DNA of 33,247 nucleotides from CAZQQN01 sp964549595 (GCA_964549595.1 CAZJWK010000021.1:1-33247); one strand, 5' to 3'. Counted from the first letter of the stretch, positions 9,467 to 17,283 are shown. Notes: generated from the sequence alone by a model not told the origin. Translations and numbers: made by a program.

Positions 9467-9739
9467 CTTTCCATTTTTTATTCCTCAGAGTGTGGGAGAA
9501 TTCCACGGCTCCCAATCAAATATTCCTAATGATTGTGGGATAGTTAAGAAAGAAAAACTTGAAAAGTATTTAACTCCTTTAGCATTACATCACTTATCTT
9601 ACCAGAAATGGTTTTGGTGTTTCTGGCATTTAAGAGATAAAATTCAGGGGAAAAAATTTCTTCCAATTCTAAAGTCGCGATAGGGTAGTCAATTGCTTCC
9701 ATTTCTTTTCCATTTTATTTCCGTCTACAAATATAAAGG

Positions 9740-9910
9740 TTTTATCGAAAATAAAAAGAAATTCATCGAAAAATTTTCGAAATTTATAGAATTCTTTCCT
9801 CAGGATTTCCGCCATATTTCAATCGTAAGTATCCAAAGATTTTTTAAAATTAATCGAAATTTTTTGCCCATTCACCGAAATTTATTTGGGTTTTATCGAA
9901 AAATACCGCT
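9740..9910. repeat. Degenerate tandem array, period 21-22 bp, core ATCGAAA
   Basis: The core (A/C)(T/C)CGAAA recurs with its central C at 9746, 9767, 9855, 9876 and 9897, which are exact 21-bp steps inside each group. Weaker copies sit near 9788 (TATAGAA), 9810 (TTCCGCC) and 9833 (TATCCAAA). The whole tract can thus be read as eight degenerate units of 21-23 bp. Each unit is followed by an A/T-rich run. There are no unique spacers, so it is not a CRISPR array. Confidence 0.6.
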
Positions 9911-10055
9911 ATTATTTTAAGCTTAGATCGTTCGGAAGGTTATCGATAATAAGCCACCAGAACAACATGGCTAATCACATTCATAAACGACTTAAACGTG
10001 CGTTAGATAGGCCAAATAACCCATTATCGGCTTTAAGGGAAAGATAAGCCAGTTG

Positions 10056-10164
10056 AACTTTTGGAAAGTTTGGGATTCTAAACTTTTGAGCTGACGGTAG
10101 CATGACCCTAAGAGTGCTTTCCTAAGTACTTCTTCAGCGGAAAGATGGTAACTTCCCAAAAGTT
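10056..10164. repeat. Inverted repeat pair AACTTTTGGAAAGTT
   Basis: The 15-mer at 10056-10070 is complementary to 10150-10164 at 14 of 15 positions. The left copy is itself a small palindrome, AACTTT-TGG-AAAGTT. A closely related copy, with one base changed, lies far away at 32821-32835. Confidence 0.5.
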
Positions 10165-10254
10165 ATGTTTTTATTTAGTGAAGCTTCCCATCAGTTTTTG
10201 GTTAACAATTGGGAAATTGGTATGCTTAGTATTCCAGGTTTTTAATCATCCTAT

Positions 10255-10271
10255 CTTGCCATTATGGCAAG
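10255..10271. other. Perfect 7-bp hairpin upstream of the aminotransferase
   Basis: CTTGCCA at 10255-10261 pairs with TGGCAAG at 10265-10271 across a 3-nt loop. No T-run follows, so it is not a standard terminator. It lies 154 bp ahead of the aminotransferase start and upstream of the likely -7 element, so it would be a DNA site (operator) and not part of that gene's leader. Confidence 0.35.
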
Positions 10272-10385
10272 GGTTAAGCACCTCATTTCCGGCCTATCCC
10301 TAATGGAATAAGGGCCTTAAATCAGGTAAACCATTTGAGTTTCAAGCAGAAAAGTTTTAGTCCCTTCCAACAACCAAATTTCCTT

Positions 10386-10393
10386 TAATTTTG
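10386..10393 (+). promoter_or_regulatory. Bacteroidota -7 promoter element (TAATTTTG) of the aminotransferase gene
   Basis: TAATTTTG matches the Bacteroidota -7 consensus TAnnTTTG exactly and ends 31 bp before the aminotransferase ATG. No clear TTG -33 box was found at the expected 19-21 bp upstream, so only half of the promoter is supported. Confidence 0.4.
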
Positions 10394-10424
10394 GGGCTTA
10401 AATTCGAACCTGAAACAAATCATT

Positions 10425-11612
10425 ATGCCCCGATTAGCCGACCGGTTAAGCCGTTTATCCGAATCTGCCACCCTGAAAATGGCCCGTTTAAGCCGGGAAC
10501 TTCAGGAAAAAGGTGAGCAAATTATCAACCTGAGCTTAGGTGAGCCGGATTTTGACACGCCTCAACATATAAAAGATGCCGGAATCCAAGCCATCCAAGA
10601 GGGCTTTACCAGTTATCCACCGGTCCCTGGTTATCCGGACCTGAGAGAAGCCGTCACAGAAAAATTTAAACGGGATTTGGATCTGCATTATGATCAAGGC
10701 CAGGTAGTTGTCAGTACCGGCGCTAAACAATGTTTGATCAATATTTTGCTTTCATTAGTAAACCCAGGTGATGAGGTCATTGTACCTTCCCCCTATTGGG
10801 TCTCCTATCCCGAGATGGTAAAAATGGCTGAAGGCGAAATGGTAACGATTGATACCACTGTGGATGAGGATTACAAGATTACACCGGAAAAACTTGAAGA
10901 AGCCATAACGGGAAGGACCAAAGTTTTTATGCTTTGCTCTCCTTCTAATCCCACCGGTAGCGTATATACCAAAGATGAATTAGCAGGCATTGCAGACGTT
11001 TTGGAAAAATACCCCCACGTCCAGGTAATTTCCGATGAAATTTATGATTACATGACGTTCAGCGAGGAGTTAGACTCGATTGCTCAATGGGGAGCACTAA
11101 AAGAAAGGACCACCATTGTAAACGGTGTCTCTAAAAGTTTTGCCATGACTGGCTGGCGGATAGGCTTTATGGTTGGTCCGCAATGGTTAGCGGATGGTTG
11201 TGTAAAGGTTCAGGGGCAATTCACTTCCGGGGCGAGTGCCATTGCTCAAAAGGCAGCTAAAACCGCTATAAGTTCCGATTTAACGCCCACCTACGCAATG
11301 CGGGATGCCTTTAAAAAACGCCGGGATCTTGTCATGGAGGAATTAAAAGATATACCTGAAATACGGTTCAATAAACCGGATGGGGCTTTTTACCTGTTCC
11401 CGGATATCAGTGGTTTGTATGGTAAGGAGGTAGAGAGTAAATCGATCAAAAGTAGTGAGGATTTCTGCATGGCAATGCTGGAACATGCCAAGGTTTCGCT
11501 GGTCCCGGGCGTGGCTTTTGGCAATGATGATTGCATGCGCATATCTTTTGCGGCTTCTGAGGAAGATTTGTTACAAGCCATAAAGCAGATCAAAAAAGTT
11601 TTAAATCAGTAG
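10425..11612 (+). CDS. aspB: Class I/II PLP-dependent aminotransferase, AspB type (aspartate aminotransferase-like)
   Basis: A 395-residue fold-type I aminotransferase, expected in the cytoplasm, moving an amino group between aspartate (or a similar amino acid) and 2-oxoglutarate. The PLP-binding lysine is K237 in SKSFAMTGWRIG. Other family residues are visible: N175 in SPSNPTG, D204 and Y207 in SDEIYDY, and R372 in MRISFA for the substrate carboxylate. The opening MPRLADRLSRLSESATLKM and the motif INLSLGEPDFDTP are typical of the bacterial Ib subgroup, at full family length. This subgroup includes aspartate and prephenate aminotransferases, so the exact substrate is not settled. It is followed 132 bp later by the kinase gene on the same strand. 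Confidence 0.88.
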   Translation: MPRLADRLSRLSESATLKMARLSRELQEKGEQIINLSLGEPDFDTPQHIKDAGIQAIQEGFTSYPPVPGYPDLREAVTEKFKRDLDLHYDQGQVVVSTGAKQCLINILLSLVNPGDEVIVPSPYWVSYPEMVKMAEGEMVTIDTTVDEDYKITPEKLEEAITGRTKVFMLCSPSNPTGSVYTKDELAGIADVLEKYPHVQVISDEIYDYMTFSEELDSIAQWGALKERTTIVNGVSKSFAMTGWRIGFMVGPQWLADGCVKVQGQFTSGASAIAQKAAKTAISSDLTPTYAMRDAFKKRRDLVMEELKDIPEIRFNKPDGAFYLFPDISGLYGKEVESKSIKSSEDFCMAMLEHAKVSLVPGVAFGNDDCMRISFAASEEDLLQAIKQIKKVLNQ

Positions 11613-11744
11613 CCAATAAGGCTTGAAACGCCATATCAATGGGTGAGTATCCCAATATAAAAGGATTTTACACTTTAGCATTCAAACAATAAGGTTGTTG
11701 AATAACCGTTTGATGGCTTAGCGAACTGTTTAAAATAAAAGGGC

Positions 11745-12800
11745 ATGCAACACGATTTCCAAGTGGATGGCACACAATTAAAAGCCATTTTTGATGGATT
11801 TAACCACAGGAATATTCTCGTGATTGGGGATGTTATGTGTGATGCGTATTGGTGGGGCGGTGTAAACCGGATTTCCCCAGAAGCACCAGTCCAGGTGGTG
11901 GATATTCAGAACAAGGAATACCGGCTCGGGGGAGCTGCCAACGTAGCAGTCAACCTGAAACGTTTAGGGGCTACCCCCTTACTTTGCTCTGTCATTGGAA
12001 CGGGTCAGGAAGGGGAAACCTTTTGTGACTTAATAAAAGAAGAAGGGATTGATTCTGACTACTTAGTGCAATCCGATAATCGCCCTACGACTGTCAAGAC
12101 CAGGGTTATGGGAGATAAACACCAACTCCTTAGGCTGGACAATGAAACCACAGAACCCTTAAATAATGAAGAGCAAAGCAGTCTGTTGGAAAAGGTTCAG
12201 GAGGCCATTGAAAAGGCTGATGCCGTTTTATTTGTGGATTATGACAAGGGTGTTTTATCAGGTCCTTTGATCCGGGAAGTGGTACAAATGGCTAACGATA
12301 AGGAGGTCCCCACCATTGTCGATCCCAAAAAGCGTAATTTTTTCGAATACAAGGATGTCGCGTTATTCAAACCCAACCTTAAAGAACTTCAGAATGGTTT
12401 GGATATGGATTTAGGGCAACCTGTAGATATACTTTCCCTCCGTGAAGCGGTTAAGCAGTTAAACGAAAGGATTGACAACAAAATTGGTTTTATCACTTTG
12501 TCCGAACAAGGTGTTTTTATCACGGACCACGATCGGGAATATCATTTCCCTGCCCATTTACGGAATATATTTGATGTTTCCGGTGCCGGCGATACCGTTA
12601 TAAGTGTAGCCGCCTTGACCCTTGCTTCGGGGCTGGAGCTTGATCTGATTGCAGAAATGGCTAATCTGGCAGGCGGTTTAGTATGTGAGGAAGTAGGTGT
12701 GGTCCCTATTGATAAGCAGAAACTCTTCAATGAATGCAAACGATCTATTATCCACAAGGAAAGTGAGATAATCAATGTAAATCAAAATGTAGAACATTAA
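11745..12800 (+). CDS. hldA: PfkB-family kinase, D-glycero-beta-D-manno-heptose-7-phosphate kinase (HldA/RfaE1 type)
   Basis: This 351-residue cytoplasmic kinase probably phosphorylates heptose 7-phosphate to the 1,7-bisphosphate in the ADP-heptose route to lipopolysaccharide core. The N-terminal part has GDVMCDAYWWGGVNRISPEAP, close to the RfaE kinase signature, and GGAANVAVNL at about 62-71 for substrate binding. The PfkB ATP-site motif is DVSGAGDT, with D283 as catalytic base. E. coli HldE also has a cytidylyltransferase domain; here the protein ends after the kinase, so it is the stand-alone form and the partner nucleotidyltransferase must lie elsewhere. Another PfkB sugar kinase is possible, but the GDVMCD...NRISPEAP start favours the heptose kinase. 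Confidence 0.85.
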   Translation: MQHDFQVDGTQLKAIFDGFNHRNILVIGDVMCDAYWWGGVNRISPEAPVQVVDIQNKEYRLGGAANVAVNLKRLGATPLLCSVIGTGQEGETFCDLIKEEGIDSDYLVQSDNRPTTVKTRVMGDKHQLLRLDNETTEPLNNEEQSSLLEKVQEAIEKADAVLFVDYDKGVLSGPLIREVVQMANDKEVPTIVDPKKRNFFEYKDVALFKPNLKELQNGLDMDLGQPVDILSLREAVKQLNERIDNKIGFITLSEQGVFITDHDREYHFPAHLRNIFDVSGAGDTVISVAALTLASGLELDLIAEMANLAGGLVCEEVGVVPIDKQKLFNECKRSIIHKESEIINVNQNVEH

Positions 12801-12857
12801 TCAAGCGCTTTTCTCATAAAATAGAAGTAGGCACCTAAGAAATATCCAATAAAATTT

Positions 12858-12911
12858 CCCTCCAATGGAGGGATAGAGCGAGTTATCCGACAATTCGGAC
12901 TTACTCGCTCT
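12858..12911. other. Two tandem hairpins downstream of the heptose kinase
   Basis: First hairpin: CCCTCC (12858-12863) pairs with GGAGGG (12867-12872). Second: AGAGCGAGT (12875-12883) pairs with ACTCGCTCT (12903-12911), with an inner stem TCCGA/TCGGA (12886-12890 and 12895-12899) and a CAAT loop. The stems are strong but no T-run follows on the plus strand. They may block 3' exonucleases or be a dispersed palindromic repeat. They start 57 bp after the kinase stop. Confidence 0.55.
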
Positions 12912-13062
12912 TGTGTGGGTTAAGATTGCGGTAGTAAATTTATTAAGGTTAGAGCTAAACCCTGTTTCCCCAACCATTAGGGGACTGAAGGAGTAATGGC
13001 CTATTTAAAAAGCGGTATTATTCAGACGCCTAATTCAATAAAAAAATTATCAAAGCAATTTC

Positions 13063-13099
13063 GATCCGTGATTAAAATTTAACGTTTAAATCCCGGATC
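13063..13099 (+). promoter_or_regulatory. Strong hairpin just upstream of the transporter gene
   Basis: GATCCGTGATTAAA (13063-13076) pairs with TTTAAATCCCGGATC (13085-13099), giving 13 base pairs with one mismatch and one bulge around an 8-nt loop. The 3' foot lies 19 bp before the ATG at 13119. It could be a leader RNA structure acting on translation of the operon, or a palindromic operator. Neither role can be proved from the sequence. Confidence 0.45.
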
Positions 13100-13118
13100 C
13101 TTCAAAGATAAAACCTGA

Positions 13119-14006
13119 ATGGGTTACCTTTTCCTTAGTATCCTTTCCACCACTTTGGTTTTTATCACTTTTCGCCTCTTTGGCCAATACCGAGTGCATA
13201 CTTTCCACGCAATAGTGATAAATTACTTGGTGTGCGTAATTTTAGGCTTAACATTACTACCCGCCGAAGCTTATTCTGAGTTACTTAATTTCCCGGCTGC
13301 TTTTTACCAAATCGGTTTAGCCATAGGCTTTTTATTTGTTCTGAATTTTTGGTTCATGGGAAAAACCACTCAAATTTTCGGAGTGGCTCCGGCTACCATT
13401 ACCGCTCGTATGTCACTCGTAATACCCGCTTTCTTTTCCATTTTCGCCTTTAATGAAGTCTTCAATGTACTCAAGGCAATTGGTATTGCATTCGCATTAA
13501 CAGCTATCTACTTAAGCCTTTATAAACCTGATGAAGGCGGAAAGGGGATGAATCTTGTCGGTCAGAATAAATTTTTGTTTTTATTCCCCATTGGCGGATT
13601 TTTGGGTACGGGAATTATTGATAGTTTCTTTAAAGTAGCCCAGGTTGAATTTTTAATGAATGTACCCAATGTGGCTTTTTTACTGATACTTTTCGGGGTG
13701 GCAGGTTTAACCGGAAGTATAGTGATCGGGTTTAACAGTATTTTTCAAACCCCAAGGTTTGAATTAAAAACTTGGCCATGGGGGATTTTACTCGGTATTG
13801 TCAATTTTTTTGCCATTTACTTTTTGCTTTTAGCATTGGCCAAAAGCCGATTGGCAGGTTCAGTGTTGTTTCCGGTTAATAGTGTGAGTATTGTGGTTTT
13901 ATCAACGCTGGCTTCTTATATCCTATTCAAAGAGCGGTTAAATCATTTTAATAAAGCCGGTTTTATCCTGGGTATAGCGGCCATCTTATTCATTACATTT
14001 GCCTGA
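13119..14006 (+). CDS. DMT-superfamily (EamA-like) inner-membrane transporter
   Basis: A 295-residue hydrophobic protein with about ten predicted membrane helices, starting MGYLFLSILSTTLVFITFRL and ending IAAILFITFA. The two-halves layout and a conserved helix ending in Y-L-x-L-Y-K-P-D fit the drug/metabolite transporter superfamily, whose members carry amino acids, sugars or other small metabolites. The second half contains the usual AxSRLAGSVLFPVNS helix. The substrate cannot be told. The stop codon ends one base before the ATG of the YigZ gene, so the two genes are almost certainly cotranscribed. A strong hairpin precedes the start. Confidence 0.75.
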   Translation: MGYLFLSILSTTLVFITFRLFGQYRVHTFHAIVINYLVCVILGLTLLPAEAYSELLNFPAAFYQIGLAIGFLFVLNFWFMGKTTQIFGVAPATITARMSLVIPAFFSIFAFNEVFNVLKAIGIAFALTAIYLSLYKPDEGGKGMNLVGQNKFLFLFPIGGFLGTGIIDSFFKVAQVEFLMNVPNVAFLLILFGVAGLTGSIVIGFNSIFQTPRFELKTWPWGILLGIVNFFAIYFLLLALAKSRLAGSVLFPVNSVSIVVLSTLASYILFKERLNHFNKAGFILGIAAILFITFA

Positions 14007-14007
14007 A

Positions 14008-14601
14008 ATGCCCACTTATCGTACCATAAAAACCATTTCAACCGGTGCATACCGGGAAAAAGGAAGCCAATTCCTGGCTTATGCCTACCCGGTTAATGAC
14101 GGGGCGGAAATAAATTCCCTGATTAAGCAATTGTGGAAAGATCATCCCAAAGCCCGGCATGTTTGCTACGCCTACCGGATCGGTGTAAAAGGAAATAAGA
14201 TCAAGATTGACGACAACGGAGAACCAGCGAACACAGCCGGGGGGCCTATCATGAACCACTTGACGGGTAAAAGCCTTACTTTCATATTGGTTGCCGTAGT
14301 TCGGTATTTTGGTGGTACCAAATTAGGTAAGGGTGGCCTGGTCAATGCTTATGGAACCGCTGCCAAAAATGCCCTGGATCAGGCAGAAGTGGTTGAGGAG
14401 CAATTGACTAAGGCGTTAATGGTCAGTTTGCCCTTTGAAGGAATGAATGCATTCATGGGCTTGATGAAAAAATACCAGCTAAGCTATGGAGAGCAGGAAT
14501 TCGATAATAATTGTCGTTTTACCGTTTACTTACCGGAAGATGAAACGGAAGTATGGAAAGAACGGTTGTTATCCATTAAAGGCCTTAAAATTATAGGATG
14601 A
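14008..14601 (+). CDS. yigZ: YigZ/IMPACT family (UPF0029) protein
   Basis: A 197-residue cytoplasmic protein of the YigZ/IMPACT family. The hallmark stretch is present: ARHVCYAYRIG, DDNGEPANTAGGPI, and VAVVRYFGGTKLGKGGLVNAYG. The C-terminal ferredoxin-like DUF1949 half follows. Eukaryotic IMPACT regulates translation through GCN1; the bacterial role is not settled. The ATG at 14008 was chosen because it is an ATG and follows the upstream stop (14004-14006) by one base; a TTG at 13999 would add three residues and overlap the upstream gene. Its end overlaps the peptidase start by four bases (ATGA). Confidence 0.9.
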   Translation: MPTYRTIKTISTGAYREKGSQFLAYAYPVNDGAEINSLIKQLWKDHPKARHVCYAYRIGVKGNKIKIDDNGEPANTAGGPIMNHLTGKSLTFILVAVVRYFGGTKLGKGGLVNAYGTAAKNALDQAEVVEEQLTKALMVSLPFEGMNAFMGLMKKYQLSYGEQEFDNNCRFTVYLPEDETEVWKERLLSIKGLKIIG

Positions 14602-16448
14602 AAAGCGATTTTTTTCTCAAATTTCTATTCGGTATTTTCCTGTTTTCGTCTTTGGCATTATACGGCAGGGCCCAGGAAAATCAATGGCTGAACCAATCAG
14701 CCAAAAGCCAATTTAATTTGAAAGGCGTTAGTTTTTCTGCTGAAGGGGAAGCCTTGATCCAGGAGGTGAAATACTACCTGAATAATAAGATTGGTCCCTT
14801 AAGTGGGTCAAAAACGGGTTTGAAACTGCTCCAGAAAAGAAAAAGTCAAGTCGGGAAGCATTTGACCTTTGTCCAGACCTACCGGAAAATACCCATTTTT
14901 GGATCCTCCGTAAAGATCAATTTGGGGCGAAGCCAAAATGTCCTTTCCCTTTTTCAGAAAACAGCAAACACTTCAGGTTGGGACGTCAAAAAATTTGCAT
15001 GGGAAAACCCGAAAGCATTAATACGGTCAAAAACCGGCTTTAAAGGTCAGATGGCTATCCATCCGGTTATTTTTTATAGTAAGAAGGAAGCCAATTATGC
15101 TAAGCAAGTAAGGTTTAAAAAGTCCCAATCCGGAATAGATTATACAGTAATCTTTAATGAAAGGTTGGAAGAATTATACAAGGAAGATAAAAACGCTTAT
15201 CTGAGAGGCCCTGATACTTCCATTACCGGAAAAGTTTTTTTACCCAATCCATTAAAAACAGCTAAAAAACCCTATAACAAGCCTTTTGTCGATAATAAAG
15301 ATGCGAACATAAAGGAGCTCAACCAGGAACGTTATCGGGTTCAAATGGTGGCCGATCGCCCAAAAAACGATACTTTTTACTTAAAGGGCCCTTACGTGAA
15401 AATCAAGAACCTTTCAGCCCCGACTACTCCCAGGCCTTTTTCCACAGATAATCACTTTGAGTTCAAAAGGGATAGTTTATGGTTTGAAGACGTAAACGTT
15501 TATTACCACATAACCCGATTCCAGGAGTATGTACAATCATTGGGCTTCAATAACATGGGGAATTATCCAGTGCCTGTGGATGCGCATGCCACGGATAAGG
15601 ACTATTCCTGGTTTTCTTCCAATTTTAATAATCCGAAAAAAGGGAAACTGTATTTTGGTGAAGGTGGTGTGGATGATGGGGAAGATGCTGAAACCATTGT
15701 GCATGAATATCTCCATGCGATTTCTTCCAATGTGGCGCCTTATTCCAATAGTACGACCGATGAAGCCAAAGCCCTTGAAGAAGGATTAGCGGATTACTTT
15801 ACTTGTTCTTATTCCCGTCACTTAAATACTTATCAATGGGAAAAAATTTTTTATTGGGATGCAGGGGTCAAACCCAACGGTAAATGGGCTCACTGGCCCT
15901 ATCGTTCATGCACAACCAATAAAATTTATCCCGATAGTATGGGACAAGATAGGTATGATGATGGTGAGATTTGGGCCGGCACTTTTATGGAGGTATGGGA
16001 GGATTTAGGGCGAACCAAAACAGACCGGATTATGCTATCCGCATTAAATTCCTTTTCCCCTAACATGAGCATGGATGATGCAGCTCGCCTATACCTTCAG
16101 GCCGATAGCTTGTTGAATGGAAAAAACAACCATTACCAAATTGCTAAACATTTGGTAGACAAAGGCTTGGTTAGTAAAAAAGTGCTGGCCGTTAAAAATG
16201 ATCAAATTAACAAGGAACCGGTTAAGGCCAAAGCCTTTAAGAAAGGAAAATTCTTCCACGTTCAGCTTAACCAACAGGTTAATAACCTCACCGTTACTTT
16301 ACAAACCCTTAACGGTAAATTGCTAAGCCGTAAGAACATCCGGAATGTACGGTCCTACAAGTTAAACAATAATCACCTCGCAAAGGGTGTTTACCTTATT
16401 ACCCTTCGAAATGAAAGATTTAACGATACCAAAAAGGTCATGAAATAG
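14598..16448 (+). CDS. Secreted gluzincin metallopeptidase (fungalysin/thermolysin-like) with type A T9SS sorting domain
   Basis: This 616-residue protein has a signal peptide (residues 1-25, FLFGIFLFSSLALYGRAQ). Residues about 60-120 look like a fungalysin/thermolysin propeptide (FTP): HLTFVQTYRKIPIFGSSVKI. The zinc site is HEYLH (H369, E370, H373), and E395 in EEGLADYF is the likely third ligand, 22 residues on, as in gluzincins. The C-terminal 75 residues (from about KAFKKGKFFHVQLN to VYLITLRNERFNDTKKVMK) form a type A T9SS sorting domain. The enzyme is probably exported across the outer membrane and activated by removing the propeptide. M36 is a closer fit than M4 from the glutamate context, but the family was not searched. 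It overlaps the YigZ gene by four bases and is followed by a terminator. Confidence 0.87.
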   Translation: MKSDFFLKFLFGIFLFSSLALYGRAQENQWLNQSAKSQFNLKGVSFSAEGEALIQEVKYYLNNKIGPLSGSKTGLKLLQKRKSQVGKHLTFVQTYRKIPIFGSSVKINLGRSQNVLSLFQKTANTSGWDVKKFAWENPKALIRSKTGFKGQMAIHPVIFYSKKEANYAKQVRFKKSQSGIDYTVIFNERLEELYKEDKNAYLRGPDTSITGKVFLPNPLKTAKKPYNKPFVDNKDANIKELNQERYRVQMVADRPKNDTFYLKGPYVKIKNLSAPTTPRPFSTDNHFEFKRDSLWFEDVNVYYHITRFQEYVQSLGFNNMGNYPVPVDAHATDKDYSWFSSNFNNPKKGKLYFGEGGVDDGEDAETIVHEYLHAISSNVAPYSNSTTDEAKALEEGLADYFTCSYSRHLNTYQWEKIFYWDAGVKPNGKWAHWPYRSCTTNKIYPDSMGQDRYDDGEIWAGTFMEVWEDLGRTKTDRIMLSALNSFSPNMSMDDAARLYLQADSLLNGKNNHYQIAKHLVDKGLVSKKVLAVKNDQINKEPVKAKAFKKGKFFHVQLNQQVNNLTVTLQTLNGKLLSRKNIRNVRSYKLNNNHLAKGVYLITLRNERFNDTKKVMK

Positions 16449-16690
16449 TTGCTTTCAATGGTCCTAACCGTAAGGCCATAAATCCCAAAATTGCCCGAAA
16501 ACTTGTTTAAGATAATTGCTAATAGTAAAATCAACCCCTTTAAGGCAATTCCTGGGGATTTTCCTCCGTGTTTCTCTACATCTTACCACTTCGGACCGAA
16601 CAATAATGCAATGGCCAAAATCCCATAGTACTTTTTCATTGCTTGTTGCCAGTTCAACATTTAGGAAAGTCCTTTGTTAAATAGATGATA

Positions 16691-16713
16691 AAGCTTCAAG
16701 AGAGGCTTTTTTT
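16691..16713 (+). terminator. Rho-independent terminator after the metallopeptidase unit
   Basis: AAGCTTC (16691-16697) pairs with GAGGCTT (16702-16708) across the loop AAGA, with one T-G wobble, and runs straight into seven T residues (16707-16713). It closes the transporter-YigZ-peptidase transcript and insulates the nuo operon. Confidence 0.75.
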
Positions 16714-16763
16714 GCCAAATTGGGATTTATAGGATTTGTTTTATTTGCGATTATTTCCTAAAA

Positions 16764-16794
16764 TTGCCTTCCAATTGAGAAGGACTTTTACTTT
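16764..16794 (+). promoter_or_regulatory. nuoA: Probable promoter of the nuo operon
   Basis: TTACTTTG (about 16788-16795) matches the Bacteroidota -7 consensus TAnnTTTG at all but one position. A TTG at 16764-16766 lies 21 bp upstream, which fits the -33 spacing. The element ends about 30 bp before the nuoA ATG. The match is imperfect. Confidence 0.4.
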
Positions 16795-16824
16795 GTATAA
16801 GCACGATGAATCAATGATCCTGTT

Positions 16825-17283
16825 ATGAATTACTTGCTTGCTGCCCAGAGCAATTTAAATCCGGACGGCCTACTAACCTTTTTTATTTATGCCGGTGTTG
16901 CTGTTGGTTTAGCGGGTGCCATTTTACTACTCTCTTTTTTACTTGGGCAACATCATAAAGACGAGCGAACTGATGAAGTTTATGAATCTGGGATTCCCAT
17001 TACAGGTTCTGCCCGCTTACGGTTTTCATCCCAGTTTTATCTGGTAGCCATGTTTTTTGTCATTTTTGACCTTGAGGCAATTTTCATCATTGCCTGGGCC
17101 ATCTCATACGAGCAAGCAGGTTGGTTAGGGTTTTACGGGGCCTTACTTTTTATACTGATCCTGGTGGCTGTTCTGATTTACGAATGGAAAATCGGTGCAC
17201 TGGATTTTGGTCCCGATAATAAAAGGATTTTAAAAGCACATAAAAAATTGGGCAATGAAAATTTGCCCGAGCATAAGTACTAA
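16825..17283 (+). CDS. nuoA: NADH-quinone oxidoreductase subunit A
   Basis: Membrane subunit of complex I (ND3 homologue), 152 residues with three predicted membrane helices. The conserved loop YESGIPITGSARLRFSSQFY and the following helix FVIFDLEAIF with its acidic residues identify it; this loop sits near the quinone cavity. The N-terminus is a little longer than in E. coli. It is the first gene of a 13-gene operon, 17 bp ahead of nuoB. Confidence 0.96.
   Translation: MNYLLAAQSNLNPDGLLTFFIYAGVAVGLAGAILLLSFLLGQHHKDERTDEVYESGIPITGSARLRFSSQFYLVAMFFVIFDLEAIFIIAWAISYEQAGWLGFYGALLFILILVAVLIYEWKIGALDFGPDNKRILKAHKKLGNENLPEHKY

Larger units (their letters stand above)
9467..10424. other. Gene-free divergent spacer of 958 bp
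   Basis: It separates the giant secreted protein (minus) from the aminotransferase (plus), so it should hold both promoters. It contains a 6-bp hairpin TGGGAG/CTCCCA at 9493-9514 in the leader of the giant gene, a 7-bp hairpin CCAGAAA/TTTCTGG at 9603-9627, a 21-bp periodic array at about 9740-9910, an inverted repeat pair at 10056-10164, and a perfect 7-bp hairpin CTTGCCA/TGGCAAG at 10255-10271. Short ORFs here have no recognisable domain and look accidental. Confidence 0.55.
12801..13118. other. Gene-free spacer of 318 bp
   Basis: It lies between the heptose kinase and the DMT transporter, both on the plus strand. It holds the tandem hairpins at 12858-12911, a weaker hairpin TCCCC/GGGGA around 12968-12986, and the strong hairpin at 13063-13099. 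No TAnnTTTG promoter or small ORF was found. Confidence 0.5.
16449..16824. other. Gene-free spacer of 376 bp ahead of the nuo operon
   Basis: It contains the intrinsic terminator at 16691-16713 and, further on, the probable nuo promoter around 16764-16794. The first 240 bp hold no ORF or repeat that I can support. Confidence 0.5.

Noticed and set aside
9402..9683. Plus-strand ORF of 93 residues overlapping the start of the giant gene
   Set aside because: It overlaps the signal-peptide codons of a clear gene on the other strand and shows no protein-like pattern.
9740..9910. CRISPR array
   Set aside because: The repeat unit is only about 21 bp in total, copies are degenerate, and there are no unique spacers or cas genes.
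9693..9920. Plus-strand ORF of 75 residues with F-I-E heptads
   Set aside because: The heptads are the translation of the 21-bp DNA repeat; there is no domain or clear ribosome site, and the composition is extreme.
12875..12911. Integron attC site
   Set aside because: It is a strong hairpin but lacks the RYYYAAC/GTTRRRY boxes and any integrase or cassette array.
13999..14007. TTG start for the YigZ gene
   Set aside because: An ATG nine bases later follows the upstream stop directly and gives the normal family start.
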